A stretch of 64,000 bases of DNA, taken from CAYYJR01 sp964472305. GTDB taxonomy: Bacteria > Armatimonadota > Hebobacteria > CAIYQO01. Location: the NCBI GenBank assembly GCA_964472305.1, contig CAYYJR010000008.1, forward strand, positions 99,253 to 163,252, in the 5' to 3' direction. Both the position numbers and the translations under genes were made by a program. Below are positions 25,005 to 34,434 of the stretch, one piece after another (the first letter of the stretch is position 1; every line of letters starts with the position of its first letter). The notes beneath the pieces were generated by a model that was not told the origin of the DNA, did no database searches, and saw nothing but the letters and a program-made list of their open reading frames with translations.

Positions 25005-28000
25005 ATGGTATCTCGCATCGTGTTCGGAATTCTCTGCCCCATCTTTCTGCTGTCCCTCATGGCTTTCACACAGGAACTGCCCAATCCGAAGAATGGCGGC
25101 ATCGGCGGCAAGTCGCTGGCAGTCCTGTTCCTGAGTCCCAGTCCGGAACTCGACACGGCATACGCGCAGGAGTTGTCGCAGGCGGGGTATTCCTATACGA
25201 CCGCGTGCTACTACGACGAATTGACCTACAATTTCATCAAAAAATTCGATACCATTGTCATCGATAAACTGCCGTTGGCGGCGGAGGAACAGCGCTACAA
25301 CGGTCAGAATATGGTCGGCTATCGGGCCAACATCGCCCAGGTATGGCGGTGCGCCGAGGAAGGCGCGGGCGTACTGGTCTACACCAATCTGGCCGACATG
25401 GGCGGTGCGTGTCGTGGCGGGTGGAACGACGAAATGCGCCGCTGGGGCATTCAACTGTATCAAGCCTGCATCGTCGATCCTGCGGGAGAATTCGAGAAAT
25501 GGCGCGGGATGTGTCCGGGAGCCTACAGTTGGACGGAGAACCTGGCCCGGCATCCGGTGACCGATGGCCTGCACCGCATCTATTATGCGTCGACGAACCT
25601 GCGCTGGGATGATTGCTTCACGGCCCCCCCGCTGCTCTGCGACGAGCAGTGGACCCCGCTGGTAAAAGCAATGGCCGGCGCGCGCGTGGCGATTTCGGTC
25701 GATCGCGAATGGGCATTCGAACCGGATTGGCAGGACCAACTCGTGCTCTCCGCCGTGCGCCCGATCGGTAAAGGTCGTCTCGGCGTGGTCTCCATCAATC
25801 CGACGTACCTGCATCGCATGGGCTATGCCCGCGTCGAGAAGCGGTGGGTGGGCGAAATGAGCTACGGCCTGATCGACGGGATTATTTTAACGAAAGGCAA
25901 CGGCATAACGCCCAGCGACACCGGCGCCTTCATTTCCCACCTGTACTGCTGGCTGGGCGCACACGCGGCGGCCAACGGGCATGGCGGTTACCAACACGGG
26001 CAACCGCTGGAAAAAGTGCCGGTGACCATCACGGATGCGGAAAAGCAGTATCGCCAACCGGCCGACTTCGATACTTTGCCGATGCTGCCGAGTTGGAAGC
26101 ATCGCGTGGGCAGCGTGGTGGTGGACGGCAAGACATCTTCGCTGCAAGTTCCCGACCCGTTCGTTCCCGGCGACATCCGCTTTTTCAAGGCGCTGGTCGG
26201 CGTCCATAGTTCGTACAGCGACGGCAACGGCAGTGTGGAAGCGTACGCCGCGGAAGCCAAAAAAGCCGGGTATGCGCTGGTTGTTTTCACCGAGAATTTT
26301 GAACAACTCAGTGCGGACGAGTGGCTGCGACTGGTCGCGCAATGCGAGAAAGCGAGTTCAGCCGACTTCGTCTGCCTGCCCGGCTATGATATCATGGACC
26401 CGGACGGCAACCATTTCCTCATCGTGGCGCCGCCAGAGTATCCGCGCCCGTCGTGGCTCACGCCGGACGGCAAACGTCTGGCGAAACCGCAGATGATCAA
26501 CCTGCCCCTGTTCAACCACCTGGTCATCGCGCACAAGGCGGAGAGCGGACCACTGCCGCAAGAGCGGCTGAAACATTTCCACGGGCTGTCCGTCTACACC
26601 TATCGCGGTACGCAGGTGGTGGATGAGAGTTTCCCCGCCTACGCCTGGCAGGTCGAAACCTGGTCGAATCCGCATCCGGTGGTCGTGCATGAAGTCTTCA
26701 CTCCGGCGGAAGTGGCCATCGCGGCGCGCACCGGGTATCAGCAGTTTATGCCGTCCGATACGGTGCAGCATGCCGTCGCGTATTTCCGCGCCGGGCACTG
26801 GCATTATTTCGAGTCGCCGGTGCGCTTCTTCATCAGTGAAGGCCCTATCGTGGATACCTGGACGATGAATTCGCCTGCTATCGGCCCCGCCGCGCTGAAC
26901 CGGCGGCATGCCCGACTGGACATCGGCGTCCACAGCGACGTACCACTGAAGGAAGTCACGCTGTATGACGGCACTCGCATGGTCCGACGCTGGTTGCCGC
27001 GCGTGAAGAATTTCACCGTCCGCGCTGACTTCCAGCATGCGCGCCAGTATGGTCTCTTCCTGGTCGCCGAGGACGAGCAAGGGCGGCGGGCTATCACCTC
27101 GGCCATCCGCACGGTCCCCGAACGGCGACACCAGCGCTGTTCCGACCGGCAGAACTGGCTGGGAGACGTCGGCGCCTACTACACCGGCACCTACCTGCCC
27201 GACCGCGTCGATATCCGCCTGCCCATCAAAGGCACGGTGGAAGGCAGCAGCATCTTCACCACCGTGCGCGGCACCTGTATGGCGAACAAGCTGAATTTCC
27301 CCTTTACCAGCAACGACGTGGTGCTTACCGAGTCGATCCTCGACGAAAAATATGTCGATGCACTTCACGAGGACGTGTGTTTCGATGCCAAACCGAGCAA
27401 AGCGAGCAAACCGTCCACGGTGTATGCGGCAACGTCGCGCCGTTACAGCTTCACGCCGGGGAAGCCTGATCAACCGTATCCGACGCTGGTGGAATTCAAC
27501 ATCGGCCTTAAGCGCAACGTGGAGCCGGTGCATCCCGCCGGATTGTTCCCCTCCTTCGGCAGTTTACGCGGCACAAAGTACGCCTGGCGCGATGCCGCCG
27601 GCACAATCATCACCGGCGAAATCGGCAAAGACGACGTATTCGACGTGCCCGTGGGCGGCATGGCCGGCGGATTCATCGCGCTGAGCGAGGGATTGCGCGT
27701 CAATCATGGCGAGTTCGGCCTGGCACCGGCGAAAGGGATGCCGCGCGCGTATCCATCCGGTACGCGCTTCCAGGCCCGTTTCCTGCTGCTCGCTGGCCCA
27801 TCCTCCGACAACACTGCGCCACCGCAGTGGGATCGCGATCCGCGACGGTGGATGCAGGCGATGGGTTTTGCCGGCCAGACGCCATATACGCTCACCTTCT
27901 CGCGCGGGAAGCTGCTCGATGTCAGCTACCTTGCCACCATTACCACCGACCGCAACGGCGCCGCCGGCGCGGTCACGAAGACGGCGGACATCCCGTATCT

Positions 28001-28346
28001 TGTGCCGCTGGCACTCCAGGGTGTGAACGAACGCTGGCCTGCCGGCATCTGGCGTGAAGGCGGACAACTCGATTACACCGGCGTCTTCGAAGGACAGGCT
28101 TGGCCGCGGCTGGATGTCGCCCGGGCGGGCAAGTTCTTTGCCGGCAACCTGCTCACGGCCAGCGATCCGCGTCTGGTGCTGGAAATAGTCAAATGGGACG
28201 CCGCCGCTATCAAAATCGAGGCGCATAACCCGACGGATACGTCTATCGAGGCGACCATCGCCACGCCGACAGAGATTACCGGCCTGAAAGCCTATACCCG
28301 CAAGGTCGTCATCCCCGCCGGCAGCACTATTTACCTGGAAAATTAG
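25005..28346 (+). CDS. Large secreted multidomain protein with a degenerate PHP-type domain
   Basis: A 1113-residue exported protein. The start at 25005 is chosen because GGGAGGGTCGT precedes it and a signal peptide follows (VSRIVFGILCPIFLLSLMAF). Residues about 35-330 look like a glutamine-amidotransferase/ThuA-like flavodoxin fold (KSLAVLFLSPSPELD, then GAGVLVYTNLADMGG). Around residue 400 a PHP-like block appears: VGVHSSYSDGNGSVEAYAAE, then AGYALVVFTENFE. Canonical PHP enzymes have HxH and TDH there; here only one His (401) remains and TEN replaces TDH, so the metal site is incomplete. The remaining 550 residues are beta-rich with no recognised family. It overlaps the rsmH gene tail-to-tail by 4 nt. 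Function unknown; a sugar- or glycan-related surface role is a guess. Confidence 0.7.
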   Translation: MVSRIVFGILCPIFLLSLMAFTQELPNPKNGGIGGKSLAVLFLSPSPELDTAYAQELSQAGYSYTTACYYDELTYNFIKKFDTIVIDKLPLAAEEQRYNGQNMVGYRANIAQVWRCAEEGAGVLVYTNLADMGGACRGGWNDEMRRWGIQLYQACIVDPAGEFEKWRGMCPGAYSWTENLARHPVTDGLHRIYYASTNLRWDDCFTAPPLLCDEQWTPLVKAMAGARVAISVDREWAFEPDWQDQLVLSAVRPIGKGRLGVVSINPTYLHRMGYARVEKRWVGEMSYGLIDGIILTKGNGITPSDTGAFISHLYCWLGAHAAANGHGGYQHGQPLEKVPVTITDAEKQYRQPADFDTLPMLPSWKHRVGSVVVDGKTSSLQVPDPFVPGDIRFFKALVGVHSSYSDGNGSVEAYAAEAKKAGYALVVFTENFEQLSADEWLRLVAQCEKASSADFVCLPGYDIMDPDGNHFLIVAPPEYPRPSWLTPDGKRLAKPQMINLPLFNHLVIAHKAESGPLPQERLKHFHGLSVYTYRGTQVVDESFPAYAWQVETWSNPHPVVVHEVFTPAEVAIAARTGYQQFMPSDTVQHAVAYFRAGHWHYFESPVRFFISEGPIVDTWTMNSPAIGPAALNRRHARLDIGVHSDVPLKEVTLYDGTRMVRRWLPRVKNFTVRADFQHARQYGLFLVAEDEQGRRAITSAIRTVPERRHQRCSDRQNWLGDVGAYYTGTYLPDRVDIRLPIKGTVEGSSIFTTVRGTCMANKLNFPFTSNDVVLTESILDEKYVDALHEDVCFDAKPSKASKPSTVYAATSRRYSFTPGKPDQPYPTLVEFNIGLKRNVEPVHPAGLFPSFGSLRGTKYAWRDAAGTIITGEIGKDDVFDVPVGGMAGGFIALSEGLRVNHGEFGLAPAKGMPRAYPSGTRFQARFLLLAGPSSDNTAPPQWDRDPRRWMQAMGFAGQTPYTLTFSRGKLLDVSYLATITTDRNGAAGAVTKTADIPYLVPLALQGVNERWPAGIWREGGQLDYTGVFEGQAWPRLDVARAGKFFAGNLLTASDPRLVLEIVKWDAAAIKIEAHNPTDTSIEATIATPTEITGLKAYTRKVVIPAGSTIYLEN

Positions 28347-29440
28347 GATACGGTACGGGAGGTCATTTCGCCGTTCGACTGTTCACCACCCGCCCGTACC
28401 GCCCAGCGGAGTTTCGCCGAGGAAGCACGGGGGTTGGCATGGCGTTCTTCGAGGGTGGGACGAAGGACGGCGGGGGCGATGGCGGCGTAGTGACCGCACA
28501 GCAGGCCGTCCTCGAAGGCGCGCTTGACACGGCGGTCTTCGCCGGAGTGGAAGGTCAGGATGGCAGCGCGACCGCCGGGGAGCAGGCAATCGGGGAGCAC
28601 GCGCAGCAGGGAATCAAGCGCGGAGAATTCCTGGTTGACGGCAATGCGCAGCGCCTGGAACGTGCGGCGAATCGGATCATCACCCGCTGCCGCGCGCGCG
28701 TCAGCCGGCAAGGCGCGCACCACCGCGCGCACCGCGTCGGCCAGCGCGGTGGTGGTGGTCAGCGCGCCGCGCCGGGTGCAGAGCGCGCCGGCAATGGCGT
28801 CCGCGTGGGATTCATCAGCATTCTCGCGCAACAGACGGGCCAGCTTTTCTTCACCGATCGTCTCCAGCAGCACCGCGGCGGAGACGCCTTTCCCCGGATT
28901 CATGCGCAGGTCCAGCGGTCCTTCGCGTTTGAAGGTGAAGCCGCGCGCCGGGTTGTCCATCTGCATCGAGGAGACGCCGAGATCGGCAAGGAAGAGATTC
29001 GTCCCACGCAAGCCTTCCTCGACGAGTAAGTGCGGCAATGCGGCAAAATTCGTGCGGCGCGCCTGAAACACCGCGGGGGAGAATCCGGCGGCTCGCAGGC
29101 GCGCCTCGGTTTTCGGCAGTTCCAGCGGATCGACATCGAGGCCAAACACTCGCCCACCCGGCAGCACGGCCTGCAACAGCGCCTGCGCATGCCCGCCGAA
29201 GCCCAACGTGCCGTCCACGGCGATATCACCCGGTTGCGGGCGCAATACCTGCAGTATTTCCGCAACCATGATCGGCCGGTGGCTCCCCGCCGGCGTATCT
29301 CCGCGCGCCATCACCTTTTCCTGTTCCTCGGCGTAGCGCTCAGGATTCAATTCCTTATATTTCTCGTGAAAGGCCCGTGGATGCGTCCCGCGATACCGCG
29401 GGCGCCGCCGGCGCCCATCCGCTGCGTCGTCCATCATCAT
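28343..29440 (-). CDS. rsmH: 16S rRNA (cytosine1402-N4)-methyltransferase RsmH
   Basis: RsmH methylates N4 of C1402 in the decoding centre of 16S rRNA with S-adenosylmethionine. Family marks are HRPIMVAEIL, VDGTLGFGGHAQALL (SAM site), FGLDVDPLEL, LADLGVSSMQMDNPARGFTF, GPLDLRMNP, FQALRIAVNQE and LTFHSGEDRRVKRAF. The usual length is about 310; this one has about 55 extra, mostly basic residues before HRPIM (for example DGRRRRPRYRG). Three ATG codons stand in a row. GGGAGG touches the first (29440), while the third (29434) has the better 6-nt spacing, so 363 residues may be the true length. It is not in a division (dcw) cluster, its common setting. Confidence 0.95.
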   Translation of the reverse strand: MMMDDAADGRRRRPRYRGTHPRAFHEKYKELNPERYAEEQEKVMARGDTPAGSHRPIMVAEILQVLRPQPGDIAVDGTLGFGGHAQALLQAVLPGGRVFGLDVDPLELPKTEARLRAAGFSPAVFQARRTNFAALPHLLVEEGLRGTNLFLADLGVSSMQMDNPARGFTFKREGPLDLRMNPGKGVSAAVLLETIGEEKLARLLRENADESHADAIAGALCTRRGALTTTTALADAVRAVVRALPADARAAAGDDPIRRTFQALRIAVNQEFSALDSLLRVLPDCLLPGGRAAILTFHSGEDRRVKRAFEDGLLCGHYAAIAPAVLRPTLEERHANPRASSAKLRWAVRAGGEQSNGEMTSRTVS

Positions 29441-29550
29441 CCTCCCGGTGATTATACCGAATGGGGCGACAATTCGCCAGGACGCGCGGTCGCGGCACCA
29501 TCGTGAGACGGGCGTCCCGCCGTGATGGCTGACCGGATCAACCAAACACC

Positions 29551-29590
29551 ACCGCCGATGACGCGACGGCAGCGCCGCGTCATCGGCGGT
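29551..29590 (-). terminator. Terminator hairpin downstream of the GH2 mannosidase
   Basis: A 15-bp perfect stem (arms 29551-29565 and 29576-29590, core GCCGATGACGCG) with a 10-nt loop lies 20 nt past the mannosidase stop on the minus strand, followed by GGTGTTTGGTT. It probably separates that gene from rsmH. Confidence 0.7.
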
Positions 29591-29609
29591 TCCTTGACTG
29601 ATTCACCGG

Positions 29610-32114
29610 TTATCGCACCGCGAGTTCGCGGGCGGGGCGGTAGGTGTTGACCAGGCTGCGGATGCGGAGCTTGTCCTGCACGTCGTCGAGAGTGTGCGGC
29701 GCGGCAGGAGTGAGGATGATGGTGACCGGCTTGCCGGGCCGCAGGTGTACGAAGTTATCCGAACAGCGGGCTTCGGCGCCATCAAGCTCCAGCCATGCCC
29801 ACAACGCGGGTGATTGCGCCGTCAACGTAACCCGGAAGGCATTGCCGCCGGCCGGTTTCACCTCGGTAACGATCTCCGGGTCTACCAACTCCAGGTGTTT
29901 CGGGCGGGAGAAGGTGACAAAATTATCGGACACCGCTTGCCCATCCACCGACAGGTCGATCCAGAGCAACAGGTTACGCGCGCCGTGTGTCTGCAGGTAT
30001 TCCCCGAGTTGCAAGGTGTCGACGTGCGTGTTGCGTCCCGGAGCAATCTCCGCCGCCACCGAGCCGCTGGCCAGCGTCTTGCCCCCCACGTCGGTGAGCA
30101 ACCAGGTGATATTGCCGCTTTTCGGCTCCAGCAGATCGCTGGTAACATGTAGTTCCATCGCGCCGGTTTGCGGGTCTTCCACGCCGGAGATCAGCAACGG
30201 GGCGAAGAATTTTTTCGCCATGAATTGCAACGCCTTCCAGCGACCATGATAGTCGATGGAAGCCCAACTCGCTACCGGCCAGCAATCGTTCAACTGCCAG
30301 TAAATGGTGCCCATGGTGCGCGGCATGTGGCGGCGCCAGTTTTCCACCGCGTATTTTATCGCCATGCCGTGCAGAATCTGGCTCAGCCACAGCGTCATAT
30401 CGAAATCGGTGGGCAGTCGGTACCAATCGAGCATGTAACTGATGATGGTGGTGTTGCCGATGCCGCTGCGCTGGTGATGTTCCATCACGAAACTGGTGAT
30501 GTTGCGGTCGGCGGGCAAGGTGTAGCCATGCACGGCCTTCGGCTCGGGAAACGACTGGAAGCCGAATTCGCTGGCGAAGCGATGTTCGCAGGTGCGATAC
30601 CACTCGAACGGCTTCTTCCCATGCCATACGTCCCACAGGTGCGCGTCGCCCCATTGCGGATTGCTGTGATCGGCGCGGTCACCTTGCGGCGAGTGCGGGC
30701 TGCAGGGCCAGTAGTCGCGCTCAGGATCGAAGGTGGCGACGACCTCCGGCAACAGCGTGTCGAATAGGCGGGAATAATGCTCCCAGCTCATCTGCCAGCC
30801 CGGATTCTCGCCCACCAGTCCCTGCTCCAACTCGTTGTTGCCGCACCAGAGGGCGATGCACGCGTGATGGCGCAGGCGCGACACGTTGTCGATAGCCTCC
30901 GCCTTCACGTTCGCCATGAACGCGTCATCGTAGGACGGGTAGGTGGAACAGGCGAACATGAAGTCCTGCCAGACACAGATGCCCCATTCATCGCAGAGGT
31001 TGTAGAACATCTCCTGTTCGTAGATGCCCCCGCCCCACACGCGCAGCATGTTCATATTGGCATCGACGACGGAGAGGAGCAGGTCGCGATAGTGATCGAG
31101 GGTGACGCGGTTGGCAAAGGCGTCGGCGGGAATCCAGTTGCCGCCCTTGGCAAAGAACGGTACCCCGTTCACCACGAACTGGAACGATTCGCCCCACTCG
31201 TCAGCGTGGCGGTCAAGGCGCAGTGTGCGCAGCCCGATGCGTTTGGTCAAGGTATTGAGGCACTGCCCGGCGGCATCGCACAGTTCCACCGTCACGTCAT
31301 ACAGCGGATGCGCGCCCATGCCGTTCGGCCACCACAGTTGGGGATCGGTCAGCGTCAGTGTCGCCTCGGTGCGCCCGTCCATAACTGTCGCATGGGTTTC
31401 CGCCACGGTATTCCCGGCCAGCGCGGCTACGATGCGGCAGTTCAGCGGCGCCTCGCCGGTTTCTTCGGACTGTGCGGTCACGTGCAGCGTCACCGTGCCG
31501 GGGGTGGTGGTGTGGTCCTGGCGAATATGCGCGCCGACCAGGCGGGCGGTGTTGAACGCGACAATGGCGATGGGTCGCCAGATGCCGCAGGTCACCAGCG
31601 TCGGTCCCCAGTCCCAGCCGAAGTTACACGGCTCTTTGCGTACCCACGCGCGACCCTTCACTTCCTTCGCCCCGGACCAACAGGAAATCGGCTGCTGCGC
31701 CTGTCGCTCGGCGATGTAGGGGATGGTCGCAAGAAAGCGGATGGCGAGAGTGTTGACTCCGGCACGGAGGACGTCTTTTACGTCGAATTCCCAGGTGCGG
31801 AACATGTTGTCGGTGCGGGCGACTTCGACATCGTTGACCGTCACCACCGCCAGCGTATCCAGCCCCTCGCAGCGCAATAGCACGCGATCGTGGTCCAGTG
31901 TCGCCGCGGGCACCGTAAACTCGCGGGTATAAACCCAGTCCACTTCGCCGATCCACTGCACTTCGCTCTCACGGTCGCGAAAGAACGGATCTTCGATTTT
32001 CCCCGCCGCCAGCAGGTCGGTGTGCACGCACCCCGGCACCCACGCGGGAATGCTCTTCCCCTCGCCGGCCTGCGCCACGCGCCATTGACCACCCAGATCG
32101 ATCGCCAACATCAT
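29610..32114 (-). CDS. Beta-mannosidase, glycoside hydrolase family 2
   Basis: An 834-residue GH2 enzyme that removes beta-mannosyl residues from mannan or N-glycan fragments. Domain order is a sugar-binding jelly roll (1-190; WVPGCVHTDLLAAGKI is typical of beta-mannosidases), an Ig-like domain to about 305, the TIM barrel to about 620 and C-terminal beta domains. The acid/base is Glu428 in WCGNNELEQG and the nucleophile Glu516 in SEFGFQS. GGNWIPADAF and RVWGGGIYE are further mannosidase-type marks. No signal peptide, so it works on imported oligosaccharides. It starts at ATGATG after AAGGAG, 61 nt downstream of the HAD phosphatase gene, which may be in the same operon. Confidence 0.94.
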   Translation of the reverse strand: MMLAIDLGGQWRVAQAGEGKSIPAWVPGCVHTDLLAAGKIEDPFFRDRESEVQWIGEVDWVYTREFTVPAATLDHDRVLLRCEGLDTLAVVTVNDVEVARTDNMFRTWEFDVKDVLRAGVNTLAIRFLATIPYIAERQAQQPISCWSGAKEVKGRAWVRKEPCNFGWDWGPTLVTCGIWRPIAIVAFNTARLVGAHIRQDHTTTPGTVTLHVTAQSEETGEAPLNCRIVAALAGNTVAETHATVMDGRTEATLTLTDPQLWWPNGMGAHPLYDVTVELCDAAGQCLNTLTKRIGLRTLRLDRHADEWGESFQFVVNGVPFFAKGGNWIPADAFANRVTLDHYRDLLLSVVDANMNMLRVWGGGIYEQEMFYNLCDEWGICVWQDFMFACSTYPSYDDAFMANVKAEAIDNVSRLRHHACIALWCGNNELEQGLVGENPGWQMSWEHYSRLFDTLLPEVVATFDPERDYWPCSPHSPQGDRADHSNPQWGDAHLWDVWHGKKPFEWYRTCEHRFASEFGFQSFPEPKAVHGYTLPADRNITSFVMEHHQRSGIGNTTIISYMLDWYRLPTDFDMTLWLSQILHGMAIKYAVENWRRHMPRTMGTIYWQLNDCWPVASWASIDYHGRWKALQFMAKKFFAPLLISGVEDPQTGAMELHVTSDLLEPKSGNITWLLTDVGGKTLASGSVAAEIAPGRNTHVDTLQLGEYLQTHGARNLLLWIDLSVDGQAVSDNFVTFSRPKHLELVDPEIVTEVKPAGGNAFRVTLTAQSPALWAWLELDGAEARCSDNFVHLRPGKPVTIILTPAAPHTLDDVQDKLRIRSLVNTYRPARELAVR

Positions 32115-32175
32115 ACACTCCTTATTACAACGGAATCCCCCGGCCTTGCTCGCGACGGGGAGAGGATCGTTCGAG

Positions 32176-32820
32176 CTACCCCACCAGTACCGGAATCATC
32201 GCATCGAGCGTGGCAAAGGTTTGATCGGCTTCGGCGCGAATCGACGGATCGTCGCTGCTGGGCGTTACAAAACACGTCATGCCCGCGCGTTTCGCCGCAC
32301 GCACGCCGACCAGGCTGTCTTCGATCACCAGTACCTCCGCCGGCGGACAGCCAAGTTGACGGGCGGTTTCCAGCAACACGTCAGGCTCCGGCTTGCCCCG
32401 CGCGACGGATTCGCTGGATATCGCCAACGAAAAGCAGGTCGTCCAGCCGCAGCGGTCGAGCACCAGGCGCACCGCTTCCAACGGCGATCCCGACGCCACC
32501 GCCAGCGGATAGCGCCCAACCAGCGCGCGCACCAATGCATCCGCGCCCGGCATGGGCGCGATAGGCCCGCGGTGGAATTCCTCCAGCAGATACTCGCGCA
32601 GCAAGCGCCCGCACTCCTCCGCGTCATGCGTAACGGGACACAGCGAAGCGTGGATGGTTTTGCCAACATCCATCGCGTTTAAACCTTTATAGTGCGCGGC
32701 GATATCCGGGCGAAACGGCTGGCCCAACAGCGCATAAAGCCGTTCCTCCGCCGGTCGCCAGGCAACACTGGCATTCAGCGTATCGTCCATATCGAAGATG
32801 ATCGCGCGAAAAGAAGACAT
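32176..32820 (-). CDS. HAD-superfamily phosphatase, beta-phosphoglucomutase-like
   Basis: A 214-residue HAD hydrolase. Motif I is FDMDDTL (nucleophile Asp10, acid Asp12), motif II is VASGSP, motif III is in RGKPEPDVLL and motif IV is VIEDSLVGVRAAKRAG. The helical cap between motifs I and II is of the beta-phosphoglucomutase/sugar-phosphatase type. It most likely dephosphorylates or isomerises a sugar phosphate. The start at 32820 fits the family N-terminus, though its Shine-Dalgarno is poor; the open frame further upstream has no homology. It precedes the mannosidase gene by 61 nt on the same strand, which suggests a shared transcript. Confidence 0.88.
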   Translation of the reverse strand: MSSFRAIIFDMDDTLNASVAWRPAEERLYALLGQPFRPDIAAHYKGLNAMDVGKTIHASLCPVTHDAEECGRLLREYLLEEFHRGPIAPMPGADALVRALVGRYPLAVASGSPLEAVRLVLDRCGWTTCFSLAISSESVARGKPEPDVLLETARQLGCPPAEVLVIEDSLVGVRAAKRAGMTCFVTPSSDDPSIRAEADQTFATLDAMIPVLVG

Positions 32821-33189
32821 CGGTGGCATCACTTTCGGGTAGCCCACATGTCTTTCGCCGCGCTCTCCGGGGTTCCTCTCGCCATTGCCGGCAATTTCAG
32901 ACGCCGCTGTTTCCCGGCGGCGCGCGGATTGGCATGAAGAATGCCCCCATGGGTTGCGCAAATACCGCAACGGCAGTCTGGTCATGCGCACTGTCTCTGC
33001 TGCTGCGAAGCATACCGCAATACCATGGCGCGGTGCCGGCGGAGCAGAACCGGACACGCGCGGCACGCCGCACTTGCGAGCAACAGGGCGCGTCTGTTAC
33101 ACTGTCGGCGTGGGAAAGTCTGCGTACGAAACCTCTCACACGGCCCCTTCCCAACGCGGGGAGGCATCCCGCAATTTGGAGGATATCTC

Positions 33190-34230
33190 GTGATCATCAT
33201 TATGGAAGAAGGCGCGCCCGAGGAAGCGGTTAGCCAGGTTATCAACGCGATCGAGACCGAAGGATTTCGCCCTTTCGTCAATCCAGGAGTAGAGCGCAAG
33301 GTCATTGCCGTCATCGGCGTGGTGAATGTCGAGAAGGTGGCGCTGGCGGATAAGTTCTCCGTGCTGCCGGGAGTCGAACGTGTGGCGTTGGTGTCGGAGC
33401 CATACAAGCTGGCCAGCCGCGCGCATCATCCCGCCGGCACGGTGCTCACCATCCGCGGAGTGAGCATCGGCAGTCGCGAACTGTGCATCATGGCCGGGCC
33501 GTGCAGCGTGGAAAGCCGCGAGCAGACGCTGGAAATCGCGCTGGCGGTGAAAGCAGCCGGCGCCCACATGCTGCGCGGCGGTGCCTTCAAGCCGCGCACC
33601 TCCCCCTACGCCTTCCAGGGACTGGGCGAAAAAGGCTTGCAGATTCTCGCCGAGGCGCGCGAACTGACCGGCTTGCCGGTGGTGACCGAGGTGATGGACA
33701 ACGACGACTGCGATGTGGCCGGGCATTATGCCGACCTGCTGCAGATCGGCGCGCGCAACATGCAGAACTACCGCCTGCTGCGCAAGGTGGGCGCGATGAT
33801 GAAGCCGGTACTGCTGAAGCGCGGTTTCGGGTGCAAGATCGAAGAACTGTTGATGGCCGCCGAGTATATCATTGCCGAGGGAAATGACCAAGTGGTACTG
33901 TGCGAACGCGGCATCATCACCTTTGAAACCGCCACCCGCTTCACCACCGACATCAATGCCATTCCGGTCATCAAGCACCACTCGCACCTGCCCATCGTGC
34001 TCGATCCCAGCCACGCGGCGGGCGACTGGCGCTACGTCGCCGACATCGCGCTGGCCGGCATCGCCGGCGGCGCTGACGGGCTGGAAGTCGAGGTGCACAA
34101 CAACCCACCGCGCGCGAAATCTGACAGCGCACAAGCGCTCACCCCGGAGAAATTCAGCGACTTCATGCAGCGCGCCCGCCGCGTCGCCGAAGCCGTCGAC
34201 CGCACCATCAGCATGCCCGTCACGGTGTGA
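33190..34230 (+). CDS. aroF: 3-deoxy-7-phosphoheptulonate (DAHP) synthase with N-terminal regulatory domain
   Basis: Condenses phosphoenolpyruvate and erythrose-4-phosphate, the first step of aromatic amino acid synthesis. The 346-residue protein closely follows the Thermotoga-type DAHP synthase. A ferredoxin-like regulatory domain (about 1-75, ending in SEPYKLASR) precedes the barrel with IMAGPCSVES, LRGGAFKPRTSPYAFQGLG, QIGARNMQNYRLL, KPVLLKRGF, ILCERGI-like VLCERGIITFE and VLDPSHAAGDW. In relatives the N-terminal domain binds Tyr for feedback inhibition. The start is GTG at 33190, 6-7 nt after GGAGG, giving the expected V/M-IIIMEEGA start. It is followed by a good intrinsic terminator, so it is monocistronic. 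Confidence 0.95.
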   Translation: MIIIMEEGAPEEAVSQVINAIETEGFRPFVNPGVERKVIAVIGVVNVEKVALADKFSVLPGVERVALVSEPYKLASRAHHPAGTVLTIRGVSIGSRELCIMAGPCSVESREQTLEIALAVKAAGAHMLRGGAFKPRTSPYAFQGLGEKGLQILAEARELTGLPVVTEVMDNDDCDVAGHYADLLQIGARNMQNYRLLRKVGAMMKPVLLKRGFGCKIEELLMAAEYIIAEGNDQVVLCERGIITFETATRFTTDINAIPVIKHHSHLPIVLDPSHAAGDWRYVADIALAGIAGGADGLEVEVHNNPPRAKSDSAQALTPEKFSDFMQRARRVAEAVDRTISMPVTV

Positions 34231-34236
34231 TTCCGG

Positions 34237-34272
34237 TTGTCCGCGCCACGGAAGGCGCGAACAATCCTTTTC
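34237..34272 (+). terminator. Intrinsic terminator of the DAHP synthase gene
   Basis: TTGT-C-CGCGCC (34237-34247) pairs with GGCGCG-A-ACAA (34254-34264), ten base pairs with one mismatch and a 6-nt loop. It is followed by TCCTTTTCG and lies 7 nt past the stop. Confidence 0.7.
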
Positions 34273-34370
34273 GTGCCGCTCTTCCTCATCATTGCCATCG
34301 GTGTGCACGCATTGCTGCCCACCCATCACACTTCGGAACATTTTCACCGGCAGGATCGTCCAATACAGTA

Positions 34371-34400
34371 ATGACGCCGGGCCGTGGCCGGGCGTATAAT
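34371..34400 (+). promoter_or_regulatory. Promoter of the beta-propeller gene
   Basis: A consensus -10 TATAAT (34395-34400) is preceded after 18 nt by ATGACG (34371-34376), four of six matches to TTGACA. The start codon is 35 nt downstream, with AGGAGGGA between. Confidence 0.6.
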
Positions 34401-34434
34401 GAGAACGCGCAATCATCGAACCAGGAGGGATAGG

